Shown here piece by piece: positions 16,494 to 24,736 of a DNA stretch of 64,000 nt. The translations under genes were made by a program, and so were the position numbers. This stretch comes from Pedobacter metabolipauper (lineage in GTDB: Bacteria > Bacteroidota > Bacteroidia > Sphingobacteriales > Sphingobacteriaceae): the NCBI RefSeq assembly GCF_004362715.1, contig NZ_SNYC01000005.1, forward strand, positions 559,781-623,780. The letters are read 5' to 3'. The notes below the pieces were generated by a model. That model had not been told where the DNA came from. It did no database searches and saw only the letters and a program-made list of their open reading frames with translations. Position 1 is the first letter of the stretch. Each line of letters opens with the position of its first letter.

Positions 16494-17828
16494 ATGAACA
16501 CCATTCTGATAAAATCTGCCTCAGTTGTTAATGAAGGACAAATTAGTGTAAACGATGTACTGATTAAAGACGGTTTTATAGCTAAGATTGCTCCGGCTAT
16601 TACTGAACCCGGAGCGCATGAGATCAATGCGGAAGGGCTGCATCTTTTTCCGGGAATGATCGATGACCAGGTTCATTTCAGAGAACCGGGCCTAACGCAC
16701 AAAGCAGATATTTTTTCGGAAAGCATGGCTGCTGTTGCCGGCGGCATTACTTCTTATATGGAAATGCCCAATACCGTTCCAAATACGCTGACCCAGGAGC
16801 TGCTTGCTGATAAATATCAAATCGCATCAGAGATGTCCCTTGCCAATTATTCCTTTTTTATGGGGGCATCGAACACAAACATTGATGAAGTTTTAAAAAC
16901 TGATCCTGCCAATGTGTGCGGAATTAAGGTGTTTATGGGCTCTTCTACCGGGAATATGCTGGTAGACAATGAAAAAGTTTTAGAAAATATCTTTAGGGAA
17001 GCACCTATGCTGGTGGCTACCCACTGTGAAGATGAACATACCATCCAGACTAACCTGGCTTTATACAAGGAAAAGTATGGAGATCACATTACCATAGACA
17101 TGCATCCGCTGATCCGCAGTGCTGAAGCTTGTTATATTTCTTCTTCGATGGCCGTTGAACTGGCCAAGAAGTATGGAACGCGCCTGCATATCCTGCACAT
17201 ATCTACGGCCAGAGAGATTGCTCTTTTTGACAGCATTACCCCGCTTAAGGACAAACGGATCACTGCTGAGGCCTGTGTTCATCACCTTTGGTTTGATGAC
17301 CGGGATTATGCAACAAAGGGCAACTGGATCAAGTGGAACCCTGCGGTTAAGACTGCTGGTGATAGAGATGCGATTTTAAAGGCCGTTCTGGACGGGCATA
17401 TCGACGTGATTGCGACGGATCATGCACCGCATACGATCGAAGAAAAGGAGCAGCCTTATTTACAGGCCCCATCTGGCGGACCATTGGTACAACATGCGCT
17501 TTCTGCGCTTTTAGAGCTGTACCACCAAAGTAAGATCACGCTGGAAAAGATTGCAGAAAAGACGGCACACAATGTAGCTACCTGTTTTAATATAGACAAA
17601 AGGGGCTTTATCAGGGAGGGCTATTGGGCCGACCTGGTTTTGGTGAACCTCCATGATCCGGTTACCGTTACCCGCAACAATGTATTCTACAAATGCGGCT
17701 GGTCTCCTTTTGAAGGCCAAACGTTTCAGTCGGAGATTACCCACACCTTTGTTTCCGGAAACCTGGCGTATCAAAAGGGTAAATTTATGACCAATGAAAC
17801 CGGCAAAAGATTAGCATTTAACCGATAA
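16494..17828 (+). CDS. pyrC: Dihydroorotase (class I)
   Basis: 444 residues from ATG 16494, which is set by the promoter ending at 16488; an ATG at 16458 would lie inside it. The metal-site motif reads MIDDQVHFREPGLTHKAD, with Gln59 where class I enzymes usually have the first His of DxHxH; His61 is present. GIKVFMGSSTGNML carries the lysine usually carbamylated, HCEDEHT and HILHISTARE the metal histidines, and ATDHAPHTIEEK the catalytic aspartate. It closes carbamoyl-aspartate to dihydroorotate in pyrimidine synthesis. The Gln form is, from memory, usual in Bacteroidota. It overlaps the next gene by one base (TAATG). Confidence 0.9.
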   Translation: MNTILIKSASVVNEGQISVNDVLIKDGFIAKIAPAITEPGAHEINAEGLHLFPGMIDDQVHFREPGLTHKADIFSESMAAVAGGITSYMEMPNTVPNTLTQELLADKYQIASEMSLANYSFFMGASNTNIDEVLKTDPANVCGIKVFMGSSTGNMLVDNEKVLENIFREAPMLVATHCEDEHTIQTNLALYKEKYGDHITIDMHPLIRSAEACYISSSMAVELAKKYGTRLHILHISTAREIALFDSITPLKDKRITAEACVHHLWFDDRDYATKGNWIKWNPAVKTAGDRDAILKAVLDGHIDVIATDHAPHTIEEKEQPYLQAPSGGPLVQHALSALLELYHQSKITLEKIAEKTAHNVATCFNIDKRGFIREGYWADLVLVNLHDPVTVTRNNVFYKCGWSPFEGQTFQSEITHTFVSGNLAYQKGKFMTNETGKRLAFNR

Positions 17829-18904
17829 TGAAAGCCGGATATCTGACCAGATCTAAATGGTCTGTTTTCCTGTTCGTACTTTCTTTATTGGTTTATGGGA
17901 TTGGGCTTAGCAGTTCGCTTACTGAACGGATCTATTCGGGCGCGTTTTATACCCTTAGTTCCGTTGTTCAGCGTTTTATCAGTGCCCTGGTTCCTTTCGC
18001 CCTTGGCGATTTTCTGTACCTGTTACTGATCTTATTCATTATCAGAAGTTTATTCCTGTTCTATAAAAAGATTGCGCGCAAGACCTTAAAACGAGCGGAC
18101 CGGATCAACATTCCGTTACAGGTAATCAATTTCACGCTGATCCTTTACCTGCTTTTTAAGATCCTTTGGGGTTTAAATTATTCGCGTCCGTCTATTGCAT
18201 TAAAGCTAGGCATATCCAATGAAAAGTATACTACTGCTGAACTGGTGCAGCTGGGCGATCTGTTCATCAATAAACTAAACAACCTCCAGCGCATCAAAAA
18301 AACCAGATACACCTTGTTGGAACTGGAAAGTAAGGCAAAGGATGGGTACGACAAGATGAAAAAAGTGAACCCTTTTTTCAATTACGATGTTCCTGCGGTA
18401 AAAGCCGTTTTGAATAGCTGGGTAATTACTAAGATCGGTATTGAAGGATATTACAATCCGCTTTCCGGAGAGGCAAACATCAACATGCGGCTTCCTGCGG
18501 TTGCCCTTCCATTTGTAACGTGCCATGAAATTGCACACCAGCTGGGCATTGGCAGGGAGGATGAAGCCAACCTGATCGGTTACCTGGTTGCCATAAACAG
18601 TAATGATCAAAATTTTCAATATTCTGCTGCCTATGCGATGCTTAAAAGCATTTTATTTGAAATAAGGCTTAAATCTCCGGATGATTATGCCATTTTGTAT
18701 AAAAAGATAAATGCAGTAACGCTGGGTGATTTTACACAGGACCGGGCCTTCTGGATGAAATACAATAACCAGATGTTCAATTATCTGGATGTTGCCTTTG
18801 ACCGTTTCTTAAAGCTGAACAACCAGCGCAAGGGTACAGACAGCTACCAGGATATTGTGATCTGGTTGTATAATATCCATAAAAAAGAATTGAAAAAACT
18901 GTAG
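17828..18904 (+). CDS. DUF3810 membrane protein with zinc-peptidase-like motif
   Basis: 358 residues. Three N-terminal hydrophobic segments (about 13-30, 50-75 and 95-115) anchor a C-terminal domain that has a gluzincin-like HEIAHQLGIGREDEANLIGYL: an HExxH motif with a downstream Glu. This matches DUF3810, a family of Bacteroidota and Firmicutes of unknown function that is probably a membrane-bound metallopeptidase. It is joined to pyrC by a TAATG stop-start overlap, so the two are cotranscribed although no functional link is evident. Confidence 0.83.
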   Translation: MKAGYLTRSKWSVFLFVLSLLVYGIGLSSSLTERIYSGAFYTLSSVVQRFISALVPFALGDFLYLLLILFIIRSLFLFYKKIARKTLKRADRINIPLQVINFTLILYLLFKILWGLNYSRPSIALKLGISNEKYTTAELVQLGDLFINKLNNLQRIKKTRYTLLELESKAKDGYDKMKKVNPFFNYDVPAVKAVLNSWVITKIGIEGYYNPLSGEANINMRLPAVALPFVTCHEIAHQLGIGREDEANLIGYLVAINSNDQNFQYSAAYAMLKSILFEIRLKSPDDYAILYKKINAVTLGDFTQDRAFWMKYNNQMFNYLDVAFDRFLKLNNQRKGTDSYQDIVIWLYNIHKKELKKL

Positions 18905-19004
18905 TACGCTGTTTTGATTACCAAACAAATGTAAAAAAGCAGTTGATCGATCCTTTCGCCTGAAAACAAATCCATGCTTAATGGAAAAAAACTTAAAACA
19001 TTCC

Positions 19005-19012
19005 TAAATTTG
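19005..19012 (+). promoter_or_regulatory. -7 promoter box of hscA
   Basis: TAAATTTG is an exact TAnnTTTG match, ending seven bases before the hscA ATG. No good TTG is found 19-21 bases upstream, so the -33 element is weak. Confidence 0.5.
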
Positions 19013-19019
19013 CCAGACT

Positions 19020-20879
19020 ATGGCAAAAATATCCATCAACCTGGCAACAGGTTCATTGCAAAAAGAAGAGATCATTGTAGGAATTGACCTGGGTACAACC
19101 AATAGTTTGGTTGCCTTTATTGATCCCGATAAAAACCCAAAGGTGATCAATGATACCGGAAAGGGTCTTTTAGTACCTTCTGTTGTACATTTTAATGCAC
19201 AGGGTGATGCGCTTGTTGGAAATGAAGCTAAAGAATTTTTAATTACAGATCCGGCAAATACCATATTTTCAGTTAAACGTTTACTGGGAAGATCTTATAA
19301 GGATGTTGCCGGACATCAGGATACCTTTTCTTACAAGATCATTGATGATGAGAACGATGCCCTGGTAAAGATTAAAGCAGGAAACCGGTTTTATACACCT
19401 ATTGAGCTTTCTGCAGAGATTTTGAAAGAACTAAAGGCCAGAGCCGAACATGCATTAAAAACTCCTGTAAACCGTGCGGTAATCACCGTTCCTGCGTATT
19501 TTAACGACAGTCAGCGGCAAGCAACCAGAGATGCGGGCAAGTTAGCCGGTCTGGACGTTTTGAGGATCGTAAATGAGCCTACAGCGGCTAGTTTAGCCTA
19601 TGGCATTGGCCTTGATCCTGCGCAGCAAAAAACAATTGCTGTTTATGATCTGGGCGGCGGAACTTTTGATGTATCTGTTCTTTCTATCCAAAATGGGATT
19701 TTTGAAGTACTGGCTACAAATGGCAATACCTTTTTAGGAGGCGATGATTTTGACCGTGCCATTGTTCATTACTGGATTGAGAAGAATAACTTAAATAATG
19801 AAGAGCTTGCTGCCAACCCTGGTTTAATGCAATCTTTACGCCTTAAAGCAGAGGCTGCCAAAAAAGCATTGAGCAGTCAGAACTTATTCAATGAACAACT
19901 GGGTGAAATCTGGTGTACCATTGATAAGCAAACCTTTGAGCAGCTGATTGCTGCTAAGGTTCTTGAAACCATCAATTCCTGTAAACAGGCCCTTACTGAT
20001 GCCAAACTTAAAATAGCCGATATTGATGAGGTGGTATTGGTTGGCGGTTCTACGCGTACACCGTTTGTAAAACAGCAGGTTGCTGATTTCTTTGGACGTA
20101 CACCGCATGACCAGATCAATCCGGATGAGGTTGTTGCATTGGGTGCAGCCATTCAGGCCGATATTCTTGCCGGTAACCGGTCGGACATCTTATTGCTTGA
20201 TGTTACCCCCCTATCGTTAGGTATTGAAACCATGGGCGGTTTAATGGATGTGATCATTCCGAGAAATGCGAAAGTTCCAACCAAAGCCGGCAGACAATAC
20301 ACGACTTCCATTGATGGACAGGTTAACATGAAGATCTCTATATTTCAGGGTGAGCGCGACCTGGTGAGTGAGAACAGAAAGCTTGCTGAATTTGATCTTA
20401 AAGGCATTCCTTCTATGCCTGCCGGACTACCTAAGGTTGACATTAACTTTCTGCTGAATGCTGATGGTATTTTAACGGTTCAGGCCATTGAACTGCGTTC
20501 CGGTGTTAAGCAGGAGATTGACATTACACCGAGCTATGGCCTTACCGATGAAACGGTAGAAAAGATGCTGATCGATAGTATTACCTATGCGAAGAGTGAT
20601 GTGGAGCAGCGCATGCTGATTGAAGCCAGAAGTGAAGGCGAGCAACTGGTTTATACGGCTGAACGTTTTATTGAAAAGCACAGTACGTATCTGACTGAGG
20701 AAGAGATTACCAATACAAAAACTCATATTGAGGCTTTAAAAGGCGCATTGGCTAAAGCAGAGAAAGATGAGATCCTGAAAAAGGCCGATGAGCTTAATGA
20801 GTTTACACGTCCATTTGCTGAGCGGGTAATGGATGTTGCCGTTTCTTCGGCAATGAAAGGTAAAAGCATCGACAAATAG
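19020..20879 (+). CDS. hscA: HscA-type Hsp70 chaperone for Fe-S assembly
   Basis: 619 residues. It begins [33 protein letters not shown]; the extra ~20 residues before the ATPase loop and the length are HscA-like rather than DnaK-like, and the DnaK-type acidic C-terminal tail is missing. The nucleotide-binding domain (20-380: [35 protein letters not shown]) and the substrate-binding domain follow. HscA, with HscB, helps pass Fe-S clusters from the IscU scaffold. Ferredoxin and iscX, other ISC genes, lie about 15 kb away. A specialised DnaK paralogue is the alternative. Confidence 0.87.
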   Translation: MAKISINLATGSLQKEEIIVGIDLGTTNSLVAFIDPDKNPKVINDTGKGLLVPSVVHFNAQGDALVGNEAKEFLITDPANTIFSVKRLLGRSYKDVAGHQDTFSYKIIDDENDALVKIKAGNRFYTPIELSAEILKELKARAEHALKTPVNRAVITVPAYFNDSQRQATRDAGKLAGLDVLRIVNEPTAASLAYGIGLDPAQQKTIAVYDLGGGTFDVSVLSIQNGIFEVLATNGNTFLGGDDFDRAIVHYWIEKNNLNNEELAANPGLMQSLRLKAEAAKKALSSQNLFNEQLGEIWCTIDKQTFEQLIAAKVLETINSCKQALTDAKLKIADIDEVVLVGGSTRTPFVKQQVADFFGRTPHDQINPDEVVALGAAIQADILAGNRSDILLLDVTPLSLGIETMGGLMDVIIPRNAKVPTKAGRQYTTSIDGQVNMKISIFQGERDLVSENRKLAEFDLKGIPSMPAGLPKVDINFLLNADGILTVQAIELRSGVKQEIDITPSYGLTDETVEKMLIDSITYAKSDVEQRMLIEARSEGEQLVYTAERFIEKHSTYLTEEEITNTKTHIEALKGALAKAEKDEILKKADELNEFTRPFAERVMDVAVSSAMKGKSIDK

Positions 20880-20901
20880 CCACCCAATAGGTTTTCTTAG
20901 A

Positions 20902-20909
20902 TAAGTTTG
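20902..20909 (+). promoter_or_regulatory. -7 promoter box of the phospholipase C-like gene
   Basis: TAAGTTTG exactly matches TAnnTTTG and ends five bases before the ATG at 20915. No clear -33 TTG is seen. Confidence 0.45.
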
Positions 20910-20914
20910 CGGAA

Positions 20915-21871
20915 ATGAAATCATTTTTTATTTCCGTAATCCTTATTGCTGCCGGCCTGGGTTTCAGCTCCTGGGGTTTCTTTGCCCACCAGCGAATTAA
21001 CCGCCTGGCTGTTTTTACGTTGCCCAAAGGCATCAGCCGTTTTTATAAATCCAACATCCGGTATCTCTCCGAGCATGCGGTTGACCCGGATAAGCGGCGG
21101 TATGCCGATACTTCTGAAGCTGCCCGGCACTATCTTGACGCGGAACTTTATGAACAGGATATAGACAGTATTCCTGAAAGATGGAATGATGCCGTGCTCA
21201 GATACGGCACTCCGAAATTAAATAAAGATGGGATTTTACCCTGGCAGATTCAACGGAGCTATTACAACCTGGTTCAGGCCTTTAAGAACAGGGACTCTCT
21301 GAAGATATTAATCCATTCTGCCTATCTTGGTCATTACCTGGCGGATGCACATGTGCCGCTCCATACCACTAAGAATCATAACGGACAGTTGACCAACCAG
21401 GTTGGCATTCACGCTTTCTGGGAAAGCCGTCTGCCTGAATTATTTTCAAGAGATTACAATTTTCTGGTTGGAAAGGCCTTATATATAGAAAACCCTTTAC
21501 GCGAGGCCTGGAAGATCGTTAAACACAGCCACAGCCTGGTAGATTCTGTTTTAAACTGTGAAGCCGCGTTAAACCTGACATTTAAAGCCCATAAAAAATA
21601 CAGTTTTTCAAAGCGGAACGGACTTGTGATGAGGCAATATGCTGATGAATATACAAAGGCTTACCAGAACCTGATGAACGGCATGGTAGAACGTCAGATG
21701 CGTTCTTCTATATTGGCCATTGGTTCTTTCTGGTACACGGCATGGGTTGATGCCGGTCAGCCTGATCTGGAACACCTCGTGAAAACCGGATTAAGCAGTT
21801 CAGAAGAAAGGTCTGTTAGCGAAGCTGAATACAATTACAAGCAAGGAAAGATTATTGGACGTGAAAACTAG
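20915..21871 (+). CDS. Zinc-dependent phospholipase C / S1-P1 nuclease-like protein
   Basis: 318 residues with a signal peptide (MKSFFISVILIAAGLGFSSWG). The mature N-terminus SSWGFFAHQRINRLAVFTLP places Trp and His where the zinc-ligand N-terminus of this superfamily lies, and HSAYLGHYLADAHVPLHTTKNHNG supplies the H-x3-D-x-H-x-P-L-H type metal site. NQVGIHAFWESRLPEL gives a further His. These features match the zinc-dependent phospholipase C family of Bacteroidota, a relative of S1/P1 nuclease. It would act in the periplasm; whether it cleaves lipid or nucleic acid is open. Confidence 0.8.
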   Translation: MKSFFISVILIAAGLGFSSWGFFAHQRINRLAVFTLPKGISRFYKSNIRYLSEHAVDPDKRRYADTSEAARHYLDAELYEQDIDSIPERWNDAVLRYGTPKLNKDGILPWQIQRSYYNLVQAFKNRDSLKILIHSAYLGHYLADAHVPLHTTKNHNGQLTNQVGIHAFWESRLPELFSRDYNFLVGKALYIENPLREAWKIVKHSHSLVDSVLNCEAALNLTFKAHKKYSFSKRNGLVMRQYADEYTKAYQNLMNGMVERQMRSSILAIGSFWYTAWVDAGQPDLEHLVKTGLSSSEERSVSEAEYNYKQGKIIGREN

Positions 21872-21934
21872 GTTAGCCAGTTAAGCGAAGCCAATGTTAT
21901 TTATCGTAAAGAATTTCCAGAAACCTTTTAGCGC

Positions 21935-22030
21935 GCGCATTGAGCGCATTGAGCACGTTGAAGAACGTGAAGAGCTCTCAAGAGAGAATGTCTGAGAACG
22001 TCTGAGAACGTTTGAGAACGTTTGAGCGCA
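21935..22030. repeat. Patch of 9-bp and 10-bp tandem repeats
   Basis: Two exact copies of GCGCATTGA (21935-21952) pass into degraded copies (GCACGTTGA, AGAACGTGA), then CTCTCAAGAGAG, then TCTGAGAACG twice and TTTGAGAACG once (21991-22020), ending in TTTGAGCGCA. The patch fills most of the 206-base gap between two convergent genes. No coding or terminator function is evident. Confidence 0.7.
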
Positions 22031-22077
22031 TTAAAGAGCACTTAAGAACGCGTTTAACGCATCTCTCAGAAACCCGG

Positions 22078-22758
22078 CTAAACTTCTTCTGCGACTTCTT
22101 TTTCTGTGATAACTTCTTTCTTTTTGAACCTGGAGCGTACTGCGGCAAAGATTGCCGGAAAGAAGGTAACTACTGCAATGACAACAATTACGACATCAAA
22201 GTTCTTTTTAACTACCGGGATCTGACCTAATAAATATCCGGCCATTAACAAGCTGGTGATCCAGGCTACTCCGCCAATGATGTTAAACAGGGTAAACCTG
22301 CCAAAAGGCATTTTTGCAACACCTGCAACGAATGGGGCTATTGTTCTGAAGATGGGCAGAAAGCGGCTAAAGATGATGGCTTTACCACCGTGTTTTTCAA
22401 AGAATACATGTGATTGGTTATAATATTCCAGCTTTAGGATCCGGTTCTTTTCTTTAAAGACCTTAACCCCGAAAAAGCTGCCCAGTTTATAATTTAAGGA
22501 GTTGCCCAATATGGCTGCAACGATCAGCAGAATGAGCATTGCCCAGATGTTCAGGCCAGTATTGTTTCCTGCTATTAACGTTCCCATCGCAAACAATAAA
22601 GAATCTCCGGGTAAGAATGGCGTTACTACAAAACCTGTTTCGGCAAAAATAATAAGGAAAAGAATCGCGTACGTCCAGTTTTGATAATCTCTGATAATTT
22701 CTTCAAGATGTTTATCAATATGAAGAAGAAAGTCTATTAAAAAAGTAAAAAATTCCAA
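22078..22758 (-). CDS. DedA-family membrane protein
   Basis: 226 residues with about five membrane helices. FAETGFVVTPFLPGDSLLFAMG and KHGGKAIIFSRFLPIFRTIAPFVAGVAKM are the two DedA/SNARE-associated signature regions, including the essential Arg in FSRFLP. DedA proteins act as lipid scramblases or flippases, for example for undecaprenyl phosphate. The C-terminal tail is charged (KKKEVITEKEVAEEV). It stands alone, facing the repeat patch. Confidence 0.9.
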   Translation of the reverse strand: MEFFTFLIDFLLHIDKHLEEIIRDYQNWTYAILFLIIFAETGFVVTPFLPGDSLLFAMGTLIAGNNTGLNIWAMLILLIVAAILGNSLNYKLGSFFGVKVFKEKNRILKLEYYNQSHVFFEKHGGKAIIFSRFLPIFRTIAPFVAGVAKMPFGRFTLFNIIGGVAWITSLLMAGYLLGQIPVVKKNFDVVIVVIAVVTFFPAIFAAVRSRFKKKEVITEKEVAEEV

Positions 22759-22782
22759 GTTCTATAAGTTAAGCCCAAAAGT

Positions 22783-22814
22783 AAAAATATCATGGCAATA
22801 ACCATGATATTTTT
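22783..22814 (-). terminator. Terminator of the DUF4397 lipoprotein gene
   Basis: AAAAATATCATGG, a 6-base loop and CCATGATATTTTT form a perfect 13-bp stem just past the stop at 22833 on the minus strand. Confidence 0.8.
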
Positions 22815-22832
22815 AAACTTAGAATTGTAAAA

Positions 22833-23495
22833 TTAATTCTGAATGATCGTGTGACCTGTTAATTCTGTTGCTGCAGCCCCATCCACCCAGATGGTATATA
22901 TTTTACCTGCAACGATTCCAGAATTAACCTCTGGAGCATTGGTTACACCTGCTGCTGCCAATGTAAATTTAGTTCCCGGATCAACCGAATAATAAGGAGA
23001 TACCACTGCAAAGCCCAAACCTGTAAACAGTTGTGCGCCACCGCTGATGCTTGCACTTAGATTTGTTGTACCTAAAAAATTGTTCAGGTGTACAAATCTA
23101 ACCTTCGCTTTACCGGCGTCTGGAGCTGTCATATCATCAGGGATCAATCCTGCACTATGTCCGCTTGTTGCATTGTTAAAATAAAATAAAGTAAGGTTAG
23201 AAGAGATATCAATCCCATAGGAAGAAATGGCATTGGCTGTGGACGTTACTCCTGCATCTGTTACTGCAAACTCGTTGTTTCCGGATGTGATGGTAACATA
23301 TCCTGATGATGCACTATAAGGCAGTGAAGTTGTACTTTTCAATGCACCATTTACATAGAAGTCCTGAGGCCCTGAAGTTAATGAGGCATTTACAAATTTG
23401 ACCCTTGCTTCTCCTGTTGGTACCGGATCTGGTTCTTTTAAGCATGAGCTAAGCAGAACAAGCATTCCTAAACCTAAAAAAAATGATTTTTTCAT
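22833..23495 (-). CDS. DUF4397 lipoprotein
   Basis: 220 residues from ATG 23495; a longer frame to 23555 would cross the dnaN terminator hairpin. MKKSFFLGLGMLVLLSSC is a lipoprotein signal with lipid Cys18. Two related segments, ARVKFVNASLTSGPQDFYVNG and AKVRFVHLNNFLGTTNLSASI, are the repeated [AK]xVRFxHxS-type strands of DUF4397, a beta-rich extracellular domain of unknown role common in Bacteroidota. It is framed by two strong terminators, so it is a single-gene unit. Confidence 0.82.
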   Translation of the reverse strand: MKKSFFLGLGMLVLLSSCLKEPDPVPTGEARVKFVNASLTSGPQDFYVNGALKSTTSLPYSASSGYVTITSGNNEFAVTDAGVTSTANAISSYGIDISSNLTLFYFNNATSGHSAGLIPDDMTAPDAGKAKVRFVHLNNFLGTTNLSASISGGAQLFTGLGFAVVSPYYSVDPGTKFTLAAAGVTNAPEVNSGIVAGKIYTIWVDGAAATELTGHTIIQN

Positions 23496-23529
23496 AACAA
23501 GTATTTTTGACGTTAATAATTGGATTAAA

Positions 23530-23566
23530 ACAATGATGGCTTGGTCAAAAACCAAGCCATCATTGT
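23530..23566 (-). terminator. Terminator of dnaN
   Basis: ACAATGATGGCTTGGT (23530-23545), a 5-base loop and ACCAAGCCATCATTGT (23551-23566): a perfect 16-bp stem 12 bases beyond the dnaN stop, followed by TTTT on the minus strand. Confidence 0.85.
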
Positions 23567-23577
23567 AATTAAAGAAC

Positions 23578-24702
23578 TTAATTATAGTTATTTAACATAA
23601 CCGGCATGACCAGCATGAGTACATCTTCGTTTTCATCGTTTGTTTGCGGGATCAATAATCCTGCCCGATTTGGTGTTGAAAGTTCTAAAGTGACCTCTTC
23701 ACCACTCAGGTTGCTCAGCATCTCAATTAAGAAGCGGGCATTGAATCCAATTTCAAGATCTTCACCTTCATATTGGCAGCTCAGGCGCTCATGTGCTTCA
23801 TTGGCGAAATCAAGATCTTCTGAAGAGATATTCAATTCACTTCCATTGATCTTTAAGCGCACCTGGTGTGTTGTTTTATTGGCAAATATGACTACCCTGC
23901 GCAAGGTATTTAAGAATAAAGCACGGTCAATTACGAGTTTATTTGGGTTATTGGCAGGTATCACTGCTTCATAATCCGGATAACGCTCATCAATTAAACG
24001 ACAAACCAGGTTGATATTCTCAAACTTAAAAAAGGCACTGGTTGCGTTATAATCTACAGAAACGTTTACATCTGTAGACGGTAAGGCGGCCTTTAAAAGT
24101 GTTAATGCCTTTTTTGGAAGGATAAAAGAAGATGATTTGTCTGCTTTGCTATCCATACGTCTGTACCGTACCAGTTTATGTGCGTCTGTAGCTACAAAGG
24201 TAATGTGCTGGTCGGAAAGCTGGCAGAATACACCGGTCATAGCCGGGCGCAGCTCATCGTTACTTACTGCAAAAATGGTTTTTGTAATTGCTTCTGTTAA
24301 TACGGAAGCGGGTAAGTTTACGGACGAGGCGTTTTCAACTACCGGAATTTTAGGAAAATCATCTCCGTTCTCTCCGCTTAATTTATATTTACCATCACCT
24401 GCACTAATCTCAATAGAGAATGAACTATCGTCTATATTGAACGAAATAGGCTGATCTGGCAATGTTTTTAAAGTGTCTAATAGAATTCGTGCAGGCACGG
24501 CAACTTTTCCGCCTTCTTTAGATTCAACTGGTAAAGAAGTAGTCATGCTGGTCTGCAAATCTGTTGCAGATATGGTTAAACTTCCATCTTTAATTTCAAA
24601 CAGGAAATTTTCCAATATAGGTAGAACGGTGCTGCTGCTTGAGGCGCCATTTACGGTTTGCAAATGTTTTAATAGCGTTGATGTGGATACAATAAATCTC
24701 AT
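23578..24702 (-). CDS. dnaN: DNA polymerase III beta subunit (sliding clamp)
   Basis: 374 residues, the usual clamp length. The N-terminus MRFIVSTSTLLKHLQTVNG and the internal FVATDAHKLVRYRR are conserved, and the C-terminus VLMLVMPVMLN corresponds to the usual end (MPMRL in E. coli) near the protein-binding pocket. Three clamp domains of about 120 residues are readable. It forms the dimeric ring that holds polymerase III on DNA. It is not next to dnaA or recF here. It lies 34 bases from gldG on the same strand and has its own strong terminator. Confidence 0.95.
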   Translation of the reverse strand: MRFIVSTSTLLKHLQTVNGASSSSTVLPILENFLFEIKDGSLTISATDLQTSMTTSLPVESKEGGKVAVPARILLDTLKTLPDQPISFNIDDSSFSIEISAGDGKYKLSGENGDDFPKIPVVENASSVNLPASVLTEAITKTIFAVSNDELRPAMTGVFCQLSDQHITFVATDAHKLVRYRRMDSKADKSSSFILPKKALTLLKAALPSTDVNVSVDYNATSAFFKFENINLVCRLIDERYPDYEAVIPANNPNKLVIDRALFLNTLRRVVIFANKTTHQVRLKINGSELNISSEDLDFANEAHERLSCQYEGEDLEIGFNARFLIEMLSNLSGEEVTLELSTPNRAGLLIPQTNDENEDVLMLVMPVMLNNYN

Positions 24703-24736
24703 AATATGATCTTGTCAGTTCTCAAAAATATAAAAA

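Noticed and set aside
22012..22230. 72-codon plus-strand frame from the repeat patch into dedA
   Set aside because: It starts in the tandem repeats and continues opposite dedA, with a Cys/Phe-rich random-looking translation.
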